Origin: Pseudomonas nitroreducens TX1
Lineage (GTDB): Bacteria > Pseudomonadota > Gammaproteobacteria > Pseudomonadales > Pseudomonadaceae
Assembly: GCF_000313755.1 (NCBI RefSeq)
Contig: NZ_AMZB01000135.1
Span: 62,001-126,000 of the forward strand
Direction: 5' to 3'
Length of the DNA stretch: 64,000 nt
The position numbers and the translations under genes are program-made. The notes under the pieces are model-generated. The model ran no database searches, was not told the DNA's origin, and saw nothing but the letters and a program-made list of their open reading frames with translations. Below, piece by piece: positions 38,084 through 46,945 of the stretch. The number at the start of each line of letters is the position of its first letter. The stretch's first letter is position 1.

Positions 38084-38123
38084 GCAGATTCCTTCTTTGA
38101 GCCGGAACAAAGAAGGAATCTGC
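38084..38123 (-). promoter_or_regulatory. perfect 16-bp inverted repeat centred on a weak DNR-like box, upstream of nirK
   Basis: GCAGATTCCTTCTTTG (38084-38099) is followed by an eight-base centre and its exact inverse at 38108-38123. At the centre, TTGAGCCGGAACAA (38097-38110) matches an FNR/DNR box at 8 of 10 defined positions, 74 bp before the nirK ATG. A weak -10 (TATTTC, 38075-38070) would place the centre near -42. No T run follows, so it is not a terminator. Confidence 0.7.
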
Positions 38124-38273
38124 TGGACAACGTGTCGCAGGCTCTGTTGTGCGGCAGATCGCGTTTACAGTCTTGTACCCATGCAGGCGGGCAAGACCGG
38201 GCGCGGCGAGGTAAGATTCTCCCTGCTCTGAATTCCGGCCCGGCGTGCGGGCTGCAACGGACAAGGATCCTTC

Positions 38274-40451
38274 ATGCGTCTGTACGGACTGACCCTGCTG
38301 GCCCTGATCACCGGCTGCCTTGGCGTGCAGGAAGCGCGCGCGAGCAGCGACGACTCCTGCTATCCGAGCTGGAACCTCAAGCGCGACTCGCTGGACGTGT
38401 GCAACAGCTTGCCGTTCCTCAGCCCGGGCAACGACAGCCGGGTCAACCTGCAGCTGCTGCTGGCGGATGCGGGGCAGGCCAGCATTCCCAATCGCGCGCT
38501 GACCGACGATGAGCAGCAACTGGGCTACGGTCAGGTGCCGTTCCCGCTGGCGCGCTGGCTGGAAGGTGCCGCGCCTGGGGATTCGACCGACAGCGCCAGC
38601 GCTGCCAGCACCGCACCGCTGGCCGACCTCGCCGCGCGCATCGGCCTGCCGGCGGATGCCGTGCAGTCCTCCGCCGACAGCTTCGCCAGCGGCGAAGGCA
38701 GCCGCTGTCGCAGCAACAACGCAGGCACCGCGCAGGACTTCCTCTCCCAGCTGTTGCTGGTCGACAGCCTTTCCGCTGACGAACGCCAGGGCCTGGCCCG
38801 TGCGCGCCTGACCCTGCTGGGCGCCTGCCAATGGGACGAAACACAGCTCAGCGTGCTGTTGCCCAATGACCTGCAGAGCGCCCCGGCCAAGGCCTACCGC
38901 AGCTACCTCAAGGGCGCCGCGGACTTCTACAGCGGGCGCTTCGCCGACGCGCTGAAATCCTTCCGCGCCCTGCAGGACAGCGACCAGGCCTGGCTGAAGG
39001 AAACCTCGCGCTACATGGTCGCCCGTGCGCTGCTCAACCAGGCGCAGCAGAACGCCTTCGACGAGATGGGCTACCCGGACCTGCGCAAGGTCGACAAGAA
39101 GATCCTCGCCCAGGCCGAATCCGCGCTGGGCGACTACCTCAAGGCTTATCCACAGGGCCGCTTCAGCGCCTCGGCCAGGGGGCTGACGCGCCGCGTCTAC
39201 TGGCTGATGAGCGATGAGAGCCGGCTGGCCGGCGAGTACGCCGAACTGTTCGCCCGCGAGGATGCCGACGATCTCGCCCAACTGGTGCAGGAAGTCGACA
39301 ACAAGCTGCTGGTCACCGCACACCCGGCCGACGTGCGCGACGCGCGCCTGCTGGCGGTGCTCGACCTGATGCAGATGCGCCACCACGAACCCAACGAACC
39401 CCGTGCCCTCGACGCCGCCGGCCTGGCCGCGCAGAAGGACCTGTTCGCCAGGAATCCCGGCCTGCACGACTACCTGACGGCGGCCTACCGGCTGTACGTC
39501 GAGGAAAAGCCCACCGAAGCGCTGAAATCCCTGCCCGAGGACCTGCCGGCCAGGCTCGACTACCTCGCCTTCAGCCAGCAGACCCTGCGCGGCTTTGCTC
39601 TGGAAGCCGGTAACGACTGGATCGCCGCCGAGAAACTCTGGCTGCGCCTGCTGCCGCTGGCCGAGCAGCCGCTGCAGCGCGAGCAGCTGGAGCTGGCGCT
39701 GGCTTTCAACTACGAGCGCAGCGACCGCCTGGTCAAGGTCTTCGCCGAAGGCTCGCCGGTGCATACGCCGATCATCCGCGAGATTCTCCTGCGCCACGTC
39801 GCCGGCCCCGACCTGCTGCGCCAGCAGGCGAAGTCCACCAGCGTCTCGGTGGAAGAGCGCGATACCGCGCTGTTCGCGCTGCTCTACAAGGACCTGCTGC
39901 ACGGCCAGTACCAGGCCTATATCGACGACCTCGCGCTGTTGCCCACCGACGGCAGCGGCAAGCCGCTGGGCGCCAGCATCGGCTATCTCTACGGCAGCAT
40001 GCCGCTGTCGCTGTTCCAGTGGCCGGGCGGCAAGAACGACAGCGGCTACGAATGCCCGGCGATCGTCGACGTCGCGCGCGACCTGCTGCAGAGTCCGCAG
40101 CCGCCCAAGGCGCTGAACTGCCTGGGCGAGTTCATCCTGCGCAACGGCCTGGATGGCTTCCCGCTGGACACCCAACCCAGCGAGCGCGAACTGGGCGGCG
40201 GTGAATCGCTGTTCCCCGGTTCGGCCTATTCGCGCATGGACGGCTATCTCAAGGTCATCGCCGACAAGCAGGCTGTGGAAGAGGACCGCGCCTACGCGCT
40301 GTTCCGCGCCATCAACTGCTTCGCGCCCAGCGGCTACAACGGCTGCGGCAGCCAGGACATCGCCCCGTCGCAGCGCAAGCAGTGGTTCCGCACCCTCAAG
40401 GGGCAGTATTCCGGCACGCCCTGGGCGAAGTCCCTGAAGTACTACTGGTAA
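38274..40451 (+). CDS. large exported protein of unknown function (probable lipoprotein)
   Basis: A 725-residue protein. The N-terminus [15 protein letters not shown] could be a lipoprotein signal (ITGC lipobox); a Sec cleavage after EARA is the alternative. The mature part is helical, with tetratricopeptide-like stretches ([19 protein letters not shown]). It is likely periplasmic or outer-membrane associated. By position it resembles PA5441 of P. aeruginosa, which is uncharacterised as far as I know. The next gene follows within six bases. Confidence 0.75.
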   Translation: MRLYGLTLLALITGCLGVQEARASSDDSCYPSWNLKRDSLDVCNSLPFLSPGNDSRVNLQLLLADAGQASIPNRALTDDEQQLGYGQVPFPLARWLEGAAPGDSTDSASAASTAPLADLAARIGLPADAVQSSADSFASGEGSRCRSNNAGTAQDFLSQLLLVDSLSADERQGLARARLTLLGACQWDETQLSVLLPNDLQSAPAKAYRSYLKGAADFYSGRFADALKSFRALQDSDQAWLKETSRYMVARALLNQAQQNAFDEMGYPDLRKVDKKILAQAESALGDYLKAYPQGRFSASARGLTRRVYWLMSDESRLAGEYAELFAREDADDLAQLVQEVDNKLLVTAHPADVRDARLLAVLDLMQMRHHEPNEPRALDAAGLAAQKDLFARNPGLHDYLTAAYRLYVEEKPTEALKSLPEDLPARLDYLAFSQQTLRGFALEAGNDWIAAEKLWLRLLPLAEQPLQREQLELALAFNYERSDRLVKVFAEGSPVHTPIIREILLRHVAGPDLLRQQAKSTSVSVEERDTALFALLYKDLLHGQYQAYIDDLALLPTDGSGKPLGASIGYLYGSMPLSLFQWPGGKNDSGYECPAIVDVARDLLQSPQPPKALNCLGEFILRNGLDGFPLDTQPSERELGGGESLFPGSAYSRMDGYLKVIADKQAVEEDRAYALFRAINCFAPSGYNGCGSQDIAPSQRKQWFRTLKGQYSGTPWAKSLKYYW

Positions 40452-40456
40452 GCCCC

Positions 40457-41164
40457 GTGCGGCGTTTACTGGCGCTGGCGCTGGTGTTGCTCGCGGGCAA
40501 CGCTTCGGCGGCCGGCGTGGACGCCGCGGACCACGACGCCTTCTGGCTCTGGAGCGGCGTCTCGCCCCAGCCGGCGCTGGCCCGGGCGCGCACCCTCTAT
40601 GTGCTGCAAGGGCAGATCAGTGCGCCGCGCTATGGCCACGGCTACCCCCGGCTGATCGCCCAGGGCATCGCCATCCCCCGCTTGAGGCAGGGCGAGGTAT
40701 GGATGGTCTACCGCGCGCATACCCTGCGCTGGAACGAGGACATCTACCGCACCGTGCTTTCGCAACTGCGCCGCTGGCGTGCCGCCGGCAATCCGGTGGT
40801 CGGCGTGCAGATCGACTTCGATGCGCGCACGCGCTACCTGCACGAGTACGTCGACTTTCTCCAGGACCTTCGCACGCGCCTGCCTGCGGGCAGTAAGCTG
40901 AGCATTACCGGGCTGATGGACTGGGGCAGCAATGCCGCGCCGGAAACCATCAATCGACTGGCCGGCGTGGTGGACGAGGTGGTGGTGCAGACCTACCAGG
41001 GGCGCCAGACCATTCCCAACTACCAGGCGTACCTGCCGCGCGTGGCCCGTTTGCAGTTGCCCTTCCGCATCGGGTTGGCCCAGTACGGGGAGTGGCAGGC
41101 GCCGGATTATCTGGCCCGGAGCCCGTGGTTCAGGGGGTATGTGGTGTTCTTGCAGAATCCCTGA
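40457..41164 (+). CDS. DUF3142-type exported protein
   Basis: A 235-residue protein. I start it at the GTG at 40457, which gives the signal peptide [18 protein letters not shown]; the longer frame overlaps the previous gene. The conserved stretch [23 protein letters not shown] and [11 protein letters not shown] resemble a glycoside-hydrolase-like TIM barrel of the DUF3142 family. It is co-transcribed with the large exported protein. The substrate is unknown. Confidence 0.72.
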   Translation: MRRLLALALVLLAGNASAAGVDAADHDAFWLWSGVSPQPALARARTLYVLQGQISAPRYGHGYPRLIAQGIAIPRLRQGEVWMVYRAHTLRWNEDIYRTVLSQLRRWRAAGNPVVGVQIDFDARTRYLHEYVDFLQDLRTRLPAGSKLSITGLMDWGSNAAPETINRLAGVVDEVVVQTYQGRQTIPNYQAYLPRVARLQLPFRIGLAQYGEWQAPDYLARSPWFRGYVVFLQNP

Positions 41165-41189
41165 ATGGCCGGCGTGGATTGGAACATTG

Positions 41190-41253
41190 ATCGCGGACGG
41201 AGTCCGCTCCTAGGCAGGTTGGAGGTTCCGTAGGAGCGGACCCCGTCCGCGAT
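41190..41253. repeat. inverted repeat of the 'CGCGGACGG...CCGTCCGCG' type
   Basis: ATCGCGGACGGAGTCCGCTCC is mirrored by GGAGCGGACCCCGTCCGCGAT across a short spacer. It is a dispersed intergenic palindrome distinct from the main REP family. Confidence 0.7.
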
Positions 41254-41260
41254 GCTTTTG

Positions 41261-41297
41261 GTAGGGCGGATAACCCGTTCCGGGTTATGCGCCCTAC
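41261..41297. repeat. GTAGGGCGGATAACCCG palindromic repeat
   Basis: GTAGGGCGGATAACCCG is mirrored, with one substituted base, by CGGGTTATGCGCCCTAC. This is a third kind of intergenic palindrome, next to the previous one and before trhP. Confidence 0.7.
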
Positions 41298-41318
41298 GCA
41301 TCTACGGTTGAGATCGGG

Positions 41319-42722
41319 TCAGGCTCCGCCACACCCGCATTTGCCGCAGTCGTTCCCGCAACCCCCGGCTGACGCGGGCTCTCGCGCATCGCGGGACGTA
41401 CCGCCTTTCAGATTGCGCATCAGCAGGGCGTATTGCAGGTCAAGCGCGTCGGGCACCGGGATATGGACGACGTGGCCGTCGCCCGGCGCAACGCCGATAG
41501 ACTCGCCACGGGCGTTCTCCATGGCGTGCAGGCGGAAGGTGCGGTTACCTGCCGGGGTCATCAGCTCGACGCTGTCGCCCACTTCGAAGCGGTTCTTCAC
41601 CCGCACCTCGGCCAGGCCGTGGCGGCGCTCGCCGGTGAACTCGCCGACGAACTGCTGGCGCTCGGACAGCGAATGGCCGTACTGGTAATTCTGGTATTCG
41701 TCATGCACGTGGCGGCGCAGGAACCCCTCTGTGTAGCCGCGATGGGCCAGGGACTCCAGGGTGTCCATCAGGCCGAGGTCGAAGGCGCGCCCCGCGACGG
41801 CGTCGTCGATGGCCTTGCGGTAGGCCTGGGCGGTACGCGCGACGTAGTAGTGGGACTTGGTTCGGCCTTCGATCTTCAGGGAATGCACGCCCATCTGCGT
41901 CAAACGTTGCACATGCTGGATGGCGCGCAGGTCCTTGGAGTTCATGATGTAGGTGCCGTGCTCGTCCTCGTACGCCTCCATCAGCTCGCCGGGGCGGTTG
42001 GCTTCTTCGAGCAGGACGATTTCCCTGCTCGGCGCGCCGATGCCCAGGGTCGGCTCGACGTTGCGCACCGCGTGGCCCAGCTCGTCTTCGTGGGCGGCGT
42101 GGGTCTGGTATTCCCAGCGGCAGGCGTTGGTGCAAGTGCCCTGGTTGGGGTCGCGGCGGTTGATGTAGCCCGACAGCAGGCAGCGGCCGGAGTAGGCCAT
42201 GCACAGCGCGCCGTGGACGAAGACCTCCAGTTCCATGCCCGGCACGCGTTCGCGAATCTCGCCGATCTCCTCCAGCGACAGTTCGCGGGACAGGATCACC
42301 CGCTTGAGTCCCTGCTGGCGCCAGAACTCCACGCTGGCCCAGTTCACCGCGTTGGCCTGCACCGAGAGGTGGATATCAATCTCCGGGAAATGCTGGCGAA
42401 CCAGCATGATCAGGCCCGGATCGGACATGATCAGCGCGTCCGGTCCGAGGGCGATCACCGATGCCACGTCCTGCAGGAAGGTCTTCAGCTTGGCGTTGTG
42501 CGGGGCGATGTTCACCACCACGTAGAGGCGCTTGCCCTGGGCGTGGGCCTCGTTGATGCCGGTGGCGAGGTTGGCGTGGTCGAATTCGTTGTTGCGCACC
42601 CGCAGGCTGTAGCGCGGCTGGCCGGCGTAGACGGCATCGGCGCCATAGGCGAAGGCGTGGCGCAGGCTTTTCAGCGAGCCGGCGGGGCAGAGCAGTTCCG
42701 GGGAAAACGAAGTGTGGGACAT
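41319..42722 (-). CDS. trhP: U32-family tRNA hydroxylation protein TrhP (YegQ)
   Basis: A 467-residue U32 peptidase-family protein. The N-terminus is ELLCPAGSLKSLRHAFAYGA; ELEVFVHGALCMAYSGRCLLS is the family signature with its Cys residues, and a further Cys pair lies in GTCTNACRWEY. The C-terminus is Cys-rich (GGCGNDCGKCGC), probably metal binding. TrhP acts in 5-hydroxyuridine formation at the tRNA wobble base. PrtC-type annotation is the older name. Its length is close to that of YegQ. Confidence 0.85.
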   Translation of the reverse strand: MSHTSFSPELLCPAGSLKSLRHAFAYGADAVYAGQPRYSLRVRNNEFDHANLATGINEAHAQGKRLYVVVNIAPHNAKLKTFLQDVASVIALGPDALIMSDPGLIMLVRQHFPEIDIHLSVQANAVNWASVEFWRQQGLKRVILSRELSLEEIGEIRERVPGMELEVFVHGALCMAYSGRCLLSGYINRRDPNQGTCTNACRWEYQTHAAHEDELGHAVRNVEPTLGIGAPSREIVLLEEANRPGELMEAYEDEHGTYIMNSKDLRAIQHVQRLTQMGVHSLKIEGRTKSHYYVARTAQAYRKAIDDAVAGRAFDLGLMDTLESLAHRGYTEGFLRRHVHDEYQNYQYGHSLSERQQFVGEFTGERRHGLAEVRVKNRFEVGDSVELMTPAGNRTFRLHAMENARGESIGVAPGDGHVVHIPVPDALDLQYALLMRNLKGGTSRDAREPASAGGCGNDCGKCGCGGA

Positions 42723-42813
42723 GATGGCGCAGCGGGAAGTGGGAAAAAGGCCGCCACTCTAGGAAATCCGCCGGCTGCGCGTGCTGAGCGAGGTCAACGC
42801 CAGGGCGCTTTTC

Positions 42814-42906
42814 GTAGGAGCGAGGGGGACGCCTAGTTCTTGCTCGCGAACAGAGCCTACCGGCAGCTCTGGCGTCGGGTGGTTCGCGAGCAAGCTCGCT
42901 CCTGCA
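42814..42906. repeat. REP pair, long variant arm plus canonical arm
   Basis: The left arm (42814-42851) starts GTAGGAGCGAGGGGGACGCC and ends TTGCTCGCGAAC. The right arm (42882-42906) is nearly canonical and ends CTCGCTCCTGCA. It lies between trhP and zwf. Confidence 0.85.
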
Positions 42907-42930
42907 ACTCAGTCATGAAGCCGCAACGCA

Positions 42931-44406
42931 TCACTCCAGCCAGCGTCGTCCCTGTAGTTCCAGCAGCGTCTGCGCCTGCTCCGGCCCATTGCTGCCGGCC
43001 GCGTAGGGGCGCGGGCTCAGGTAGTGCTCGTGCCAGCCCTTGATGATCGGGTCGACCCAGCTCCAGGCCGCTTCCACCTCGTCGCGGCGCATGAACAGTG
43101 TCGAGTCGCCCTCGATCACGTCCAGCAGCAGGCGCTCGTAGGCATCCCAGCGGCGCTTGTTGCGGCTGAAGGCCTCGGCCAGGTTGAGGTCCAGTTCCAC
43201 CGGCTCCAGCTGCATGCCCTTGCCCGGCGCCTTGGCCATCAGTTGCACGCTGATGCGTTCTTCCGGCTGCAACCTTATCCACAGGCGGTTGGCCGGGTTG
43301 CCAGCACCGCCGATCAGGCCGTTGGGCGCCGGCTTGAACTGGATGACGATCTCCGAACATTTCTTCGCCATGCGCTTGCCGGTGCGCAGGTAGAACGGCA
43401 CGCCGGACCAGCGCCAGTTGTCGATCTCGGCCTGTACGGCGACAAAGGTCTCCGTATCGCTGTCGTTGTCGACATTTTTCTCGAACCAGTAGGCGGGCAC
43501 TTCCTGCCCGCCGATATGCCCGGCGGTGTACTGGCCGCGCACGGTCTTGTCCTGCACGTCCTGCCCGGAAATCGGCTTGAGCGCCTGAAGAATCTTCACC
43601 TTCTCGTTGCGCACGGCCTCGGCGTCGAAGCGCACCGGCGCTTCCATGGTCACCAGGCAGAGCAGCTGCAGCAGGTGGTTCTGCACCATGTCGCGCATGG
43701 CGCCGGCGTGGTCGTAGTAGGCACCGCGGTTTTCCACGCCCAGGGTCTCGTTGACGGTGATCTGCACGTGGTCGATGTGCCCGTTGCGCCATACCGGCTC
43801 GAACAGGGTGTTGGCGAAGCGCAGGGCCATCAGGTTCTGCACGGTTTCCTTGCCCAGGTAGTGGTCGATGCGGAACACCCGCGATTCGTCGAACACTTCG
43901 CCGATGGCCTGGTTGATCGCCAGCGCCGAGTCCAGCGAGTGGCCCAGCGGCTTCTCCAGCACGATGCGCGCCAGCGGGCCGGCGAGCCCGGAGACCTTGA
44001 GGTTCTGCGCGATGGGGGCGAACAGGCTCGGCGCGGTGGCCAGGTAATGCACCAGCACGCGGCCTTCCGTGCGCTTGAGAGCCTTGGCCAGGCGGCCGAA
44101 GTCGGCGCTCTGCGAGGCATCCATCGCCACGTATTCCAGGCGCTGCGAGAAGCTGCGCCAGGCCTCGGCGGAGAAGTCACTGCGCGCTACCTGGGCACGG
44201 CAGTTGCGTTCGGCCAGGGCGAGGTAGGAGGCGTTATCGCGCTGGCTGCGGGCGAGGGCGAAGATTCGCGTGTCGGCCGGCAGGCGGTTCTCCCGGTGCA
44301 GGTGGTAGAGCGCCGGCAGCAGTTTATGTAGCGCCAGATCACCGCTGCCGCCAAATACCAGAATGTCGCAAGAGCTTGGCAAACCGTGGCTCGCAGACGT
44401 ATTCAC
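42931..44406 (-). CDS. zwf: glucose-6-phosphate 1-dehydrogenase
   Basis: A 491-residue enzyme oxidising glucose-6-phosphate to 6-phosphogluconolactone, the entry to the Entner-Doudoroff and pentose-phosphate routes. The NADP motif is FGGSGDLALHKL, the active-site motif is RIDHYLGKE, and ITVNETLGVENR is also present. I place the start at the GTG at 44406, with AGGGAA eight bases before; the longer frame would need a TTG and runs into the HexR operator region. It is divergent from hexR. Confidence 0.93.
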   Translation of the reverse strand: MNTSASHGLPSSCDILVFGGSGDLALHKLLPALYHLHRENRLPADTRIFALARSQRDNASYLALAERNCRAQVARSDFSAEAWRSFSQRLEYVAMDASQSADFGRLAKALKRTEGRVLVHYLATAPSLFAPIAQNLKVSGLAGPLARIVLEKPLGHSLDSALAINQAIGEVFDESRVFRIDHYLGKETVQNLMALRFANTLFEPVWRNGHIDHVQITVNETLGVENRGAYYDHAGAMRDMVQNHLLQLLCLVTMEAPVRFDAEAVRNEKVKILQALKPISGQDVQDKTVRGQYTAGHIGGQEVPAYWFEKNVDNDSDTETFVAVQAEIDNWRWSGVPFYLRTGKRMAKKCSEIVIQFKPAPNGLIGGAGNPANRLWIRLQPEERISVQLMAKAPGKGMQLEPVELDLNLAEAFSRNKRRWDAYERLLLDVIEGDSTLFMRRDEVEAAWSWVDPIIKGWHEHYLSPRPYAAGSNGPEQAQTLLELQGRRWLE

Positions 44407-44436
44407 AGACTTATTCCCTGGGCGCGAAGGCAAGTT

Positions 44437-44453
44437 TTGTAGTATAACTACAA
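44437..44453. promoter_or_regulatory. HexR operator in the zwf-hexR divergent promoter
   Basis: TTGTAGTATAACTACAA is a perfect seven-bp inverted repeat around ATA and fits the known HexR site (TTGT-N7/8-ACAA type). It lies 31 bp before zwf and 45 bp before hexR. In Pseudomonas HexR is released by KDPG. Confidence 0.88.
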
Positions 44454-44497
44454 CAAGACTACATAAATTTCAGACAACTATCACCGAGCCTATCCCT

Positions 44498-45382
44498 GTG
44501 AACCTTTTGCAGCACATTGCCCAGTCGCGTCATCTGCTCCGCAAGTCGGAGCTCAAGGTTGCCGATCACGTGATGCAGGACCCTGCATCGGTCATGCACA
44601 GCTCCATGGCGGACCTCGCTCACAGCGTGGGCGTCAGTGAGCCGACCATCGTTCGCTTCTGCCGCGCCATCGGCTGCAGCGGCTTCCAGGACCTCAAGCT
44701 CAAGCTGGCGCAGAGCCTGGCCGCCGGCGCCAGTTTCGGCCAGTTTTCGATCAACGAGAGCGATTCGGTGGCGGACTTCAGCCTGAAGATCTTCGACACC
44801 ACCCTGCATTCGCTGATGGAAGTGCGCGAACACCTCGACACCCACGCCCTGGAGCGCGCCATCGCGGCCATTGCCCATGCCCAGCGTGTCGAGTTCTACG
44901 GCTTCGGCGCATCCGGCGCGGTGGCGGCGGATGCCCAGCACAAGTTCTTCCGCCTGCTGCTCTCGGCGGCGGCCTATTCCGACCCGCACATGCAGGCCAT
45001 GTCGGCGGTGACCCTGAAGCCGTCGGACGTGGCCATCTGCATCTCTCAGTCGGGCCGCTCCAAGGACCTGCTGGTGACCGCCAACCTGGTGCGCGAGGCC
45101 GGCGCCACGCTGATCACCCTGTGCCCCAGTCAGACCCCGCTGGCAGACCTGGCCACGGTGAACCTGGCGGTGGATGTACACGAAGACACCGACATCTACA
45201 CGCCGCTGACCTCGCGGATCGCCCACCTGGTGGTGATCGACGTGCTGGCGATGGGCGTGGCCATGGCCCGCGGCCCGGACCTGGTGAATCACCTCAAGAG
45301 CGTTAAACGCAGCCTGCGCAGCCTGCGCCTGTCGCCGAAAGTGGTGAAGAACCACGAGGAGCGCCCGGAAGAGGCGTCCTAA
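44498..45382 (+). CDS. hexR: HexR, RpiR-family regulator of glucose metabolism
   Basis: A 294-residue RpiR regulator. The N-terminal HTH (residues about 5-75, VADHVMQDPASVMHSSMADL, SEPTIVRFCRAIGCSGF) precedes a SIS sugar-phosphate domain (about 125-260, EFYGFGASGAVAADAQHK, ISQSGRSKDL). The start is the GTG at 44498 (VNLLQHIAQSRHLLRKSELK), as in known HexR. It represses zwf and related genes until KDPG accumulates. Confidence 0.93.
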   Translation: MNLLQHIAQSRHLLRKSELKVADHVMQDPASVMHSSMADLAHSVGVSEPTIVRFCRAIGCSGFQDLKLKLAQSLAAGASFGQFSINESDSVADFSLKIFDTTLHSLMEVREHLDTHALERAIAAIAHAQRVEFYGFGASGAVAADAQHKFFRLLLSAAAYSDPHMQAMSAVTLKPSDVAICISQSGRSKDLLVTANLVREAGATLITLCPSQTPLADLATVNLAVDVHEDTDIYTPLTSRIAHLVVIDVLAMGVAMARGPDLVNHLKSVKRSLRSLRLSPKVVKNHEERPEEAS

Positions 45383-45392
45383 GCGCTTTGGT

Positions 45393-45470
45393 GTAGGAGC
45401 GAGCTTGCTCGCGAACCGCCCAGCCGCCGAGTCGCCGGTTGAATCCGTTCGCGAGCAAGCTCGCTCCTAC
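45393..45470. repeat. REP pair, two canonical inverted arms
   Basis: Canonical arm at 45393-45416 and its exact inverse at 45447-45470, ten bases after the hexR stop. A GC hairpin (45482-45504, GCGCCTCGG/CCGAGGCGC) follows. Confidence 0.9.
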
Positions 45471-45613
45471 GAAGAGCAAAGGCGCCTCGGGTTATCCGAG
45501 GCGCGACGCCAACCGCTCGTCGCGGTCATCGGTGCTTCACCCCGGCGTCGTCAAACGGTCATCCGTCGTCAGCATGCTGGCGTCTCCAGCCCTTCGGCCT
45601 TGGGAGATGCGAG

Positions 45614-45829
45614 ATGCCCCGCCATATCGACGACACCCAGCTCCAACTGGACGCCAAGACCCGCCGCAAGCTTGAAGATCAGCGGCGCATGCAGTTCCGT
45701 CGCGCCATCGAAGACCGCATGGAGGCGCAACGCCTCGCCGTGGAAACCTCCGATTACCCCGATCTGATTGCCGCTGCCTATCTCACTTCTGCACGGGTGG
45801 GCCGGCGAAACGTTCAGCCAGCTGGCTGA
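45614..45829 (+). CDS. small basic protein of unknown function
   Basis: A 71-residue charged protein. The start is supported by GGGAG eight bases upstream. The core LDAKTRRKLEDQRRMQFRRAIEDRMEAQRLAVE is a long basic helix, similar as far as I remember to the short PA3496-like Pseudomonas proteins; this family match is unsure. Its 3' end overlaps the convergent pycR gene by 47 bp. Confidence 0.55.
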   Translation: MPRHIDDTQLQLDAKTRRKLEDQRRMQFRRAIEDRMEAQRLAVETSDYPDLIAAAYLTSARVGRRNVQPAG

Positions 45830-46733
45830 TCAGCGCCCGCTCTTCACGGATGAAGGCGACGAACGCCTGGGCGACAGGGCTCAGGCGTTTGCCGCGGGCG
45901 TGCACCAGACACCAGCTACGGTAGAGCGGCAGCTCTTCCACCGGCAGCTCATGCAGCAGCCCGGACTGCAGTTCGCGACTCACCGCATGGCGCGGTAGCA
46001 GCGCCAATCCCAGCCCAGCCAATACGCCTTCCCGCGATCCCTCCAGCGAGGCGAATTCCAGCGTCTGCGGGAAGTGCGCGCGCTTCTGCTGGAAGTGTTC
46101 CTCGCAGGCCTTGCGCGTGCCCGAGCCGGGCTCGCGGATCAGCAGCGGGTAAGGCTCCAGGTCCTTCAGCGACAGCTTGGCGGCATTGCACAGCGGGTGA
46201 TCCGGCGGCGCCACCGCGATGATCGGGTTGTTCAGGAAGGGCAGGAACTCCAGGGCCATGTCCTGGGGCACCAGGGACATGATCACCAGATCGTCACGGT
46301 TGTCCGACAGGCGCTTGATCGCCTGGGCGCGGTTGACCACGGTGAGGTTCAGGCTGACGTCCGGGTGCTGCGCGTGGAAGGCGGCGAACAGGTGCGGGGT
46401 GATGTACTTGGCGCTGGATTCCACTGCCAGGCGCAACTGGCCCTGCAGCGAGCCCTTGAGGTCGGAGAGGTTCATGTCCAGCACTTCCAGGCGCTGGAAA
46501 ATGTCGTTGGTGGCGCGCAGCAGGGCGTCGGCGGCATCGGTCTGGTAAAGCTTCTTACCGATGTACTCGAACAGCGGCTGGCCAACCAATTCTTCAAGCT
46601 GGCGAATCTGCAGGCTGACCGCAGGCTGGGTCAGCGCCATTTCCTCCGCTGCCCGGCTGTAGGAACGGCTTTCGCACACAGCGCGAAAAACCTGCAGCTG
46701 GCGAAGTGTCATACGCATCAATGACTTACGCAT
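45783..46733 (-). CDS. pycR: PycR, LysR-family regulator divergent from pyruvate carboxylase
   Basis: A 316-residue LysR regulator. The HTH is ESRSYSRAAEEMALTQPAVS, followed by the co-inducer domain (about 95-300). Start candidates are 46733, 46718 and 46712; I chose 46733 (MRKSLMRMTLRQLQVF), as I recall for PA5437. It is divergent from pycA with an inverted repeat ATAAAG-CATT-CTTTAT between them. PycR in P. aeruginosa regulates pyruvate carboxylase and affects lung virulence. Confidence 0.88.
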   Translation of the reverse strand: MRKSLMRMTLRQLQVFRAVCESRSYSRAAEEMALTQPAVSLQIRQLEELVGQPLFEYIGKKLYQTDAADALLRATNDIFQRLEVLDMNLSDLKGSLQGQLRLAVESSAKYITPHLFAAFHAQHPDVSLNLTVVNRAQAIKRLSDNRDDLVIMSLVPQDMALEFLPFLNNPIIAVAPPDHPLCNAAKLSLKDLEPYPLLIREPGSGTRKACEEHFQQKRAHFPQTLEFASLEGSREGVLAGLGLALLPRHAVSRELQSGLLHELPVEELPLYRSWCLVHARGKRLSPVAQAFVAFIREERALISQLAERFAGPPVQK

Positions 46734-46768
46734 AGAAGCCTGCCTGATGAGGACATTTTTCAAGAACT

Positions 46769-46784
46769 ATAAAGCATTCTTTAT
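46769..46784. promoter_or_regulatory. LysR-type operator between pycR and pycA
   Basis: ATAAAGCATTCTTTAT is a perfect six-bp inverted repeat with a four-base spacer. Its centre is about 66 bp before the pycA start point predicted from the promoter at 46808-46836, the usual LysR recognition position. Confidence 0.7.
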
Positions 46785-46807
46785 GGCTACCCCAATAATT
46801 ATTGATT

Positions 46808-46836
46808 TTGGTTAATCCTCCCTCCCGCGCTAGGGT
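46808..46836 (+). promoter_or_regulatory. probable pycA promoter
   Basis: TTGGTT (46808-46813) and TAGGGT (46831-46836) are separated by 17 bases. Each is a partial match to the sigma-70 hexamers, and the pair fits the upstream LysR operator spacing. Confidence 0.4.
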
Positions 46837-46945
46837 AAATCCCACGCCGGAACCCGCTCCGGCCAACATATCCAGCTGCCGTTTGCAGAGCTGCCGATTG
46901 GTTTTACGCCGGGGCCCTCGAGGTCCGGGCCGAGGGAAAGCCGCA

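Noticed and set aside
38084-38123. Calling the nirK-upstream palindrome a terminator
   Set aside because: No T run follows on either strand, and no transcript ends there: nirK starts downstream of it and the next gene diverges.
36879-40175. A 1098-residue open frame on the minus strand running through nirK and far upstream
   Set aside because: Only the nirK part (to 38030) has a signal peptide and family sequence; the rest is the antisense of the 725-aa plus-strand gene, open because of high GC.
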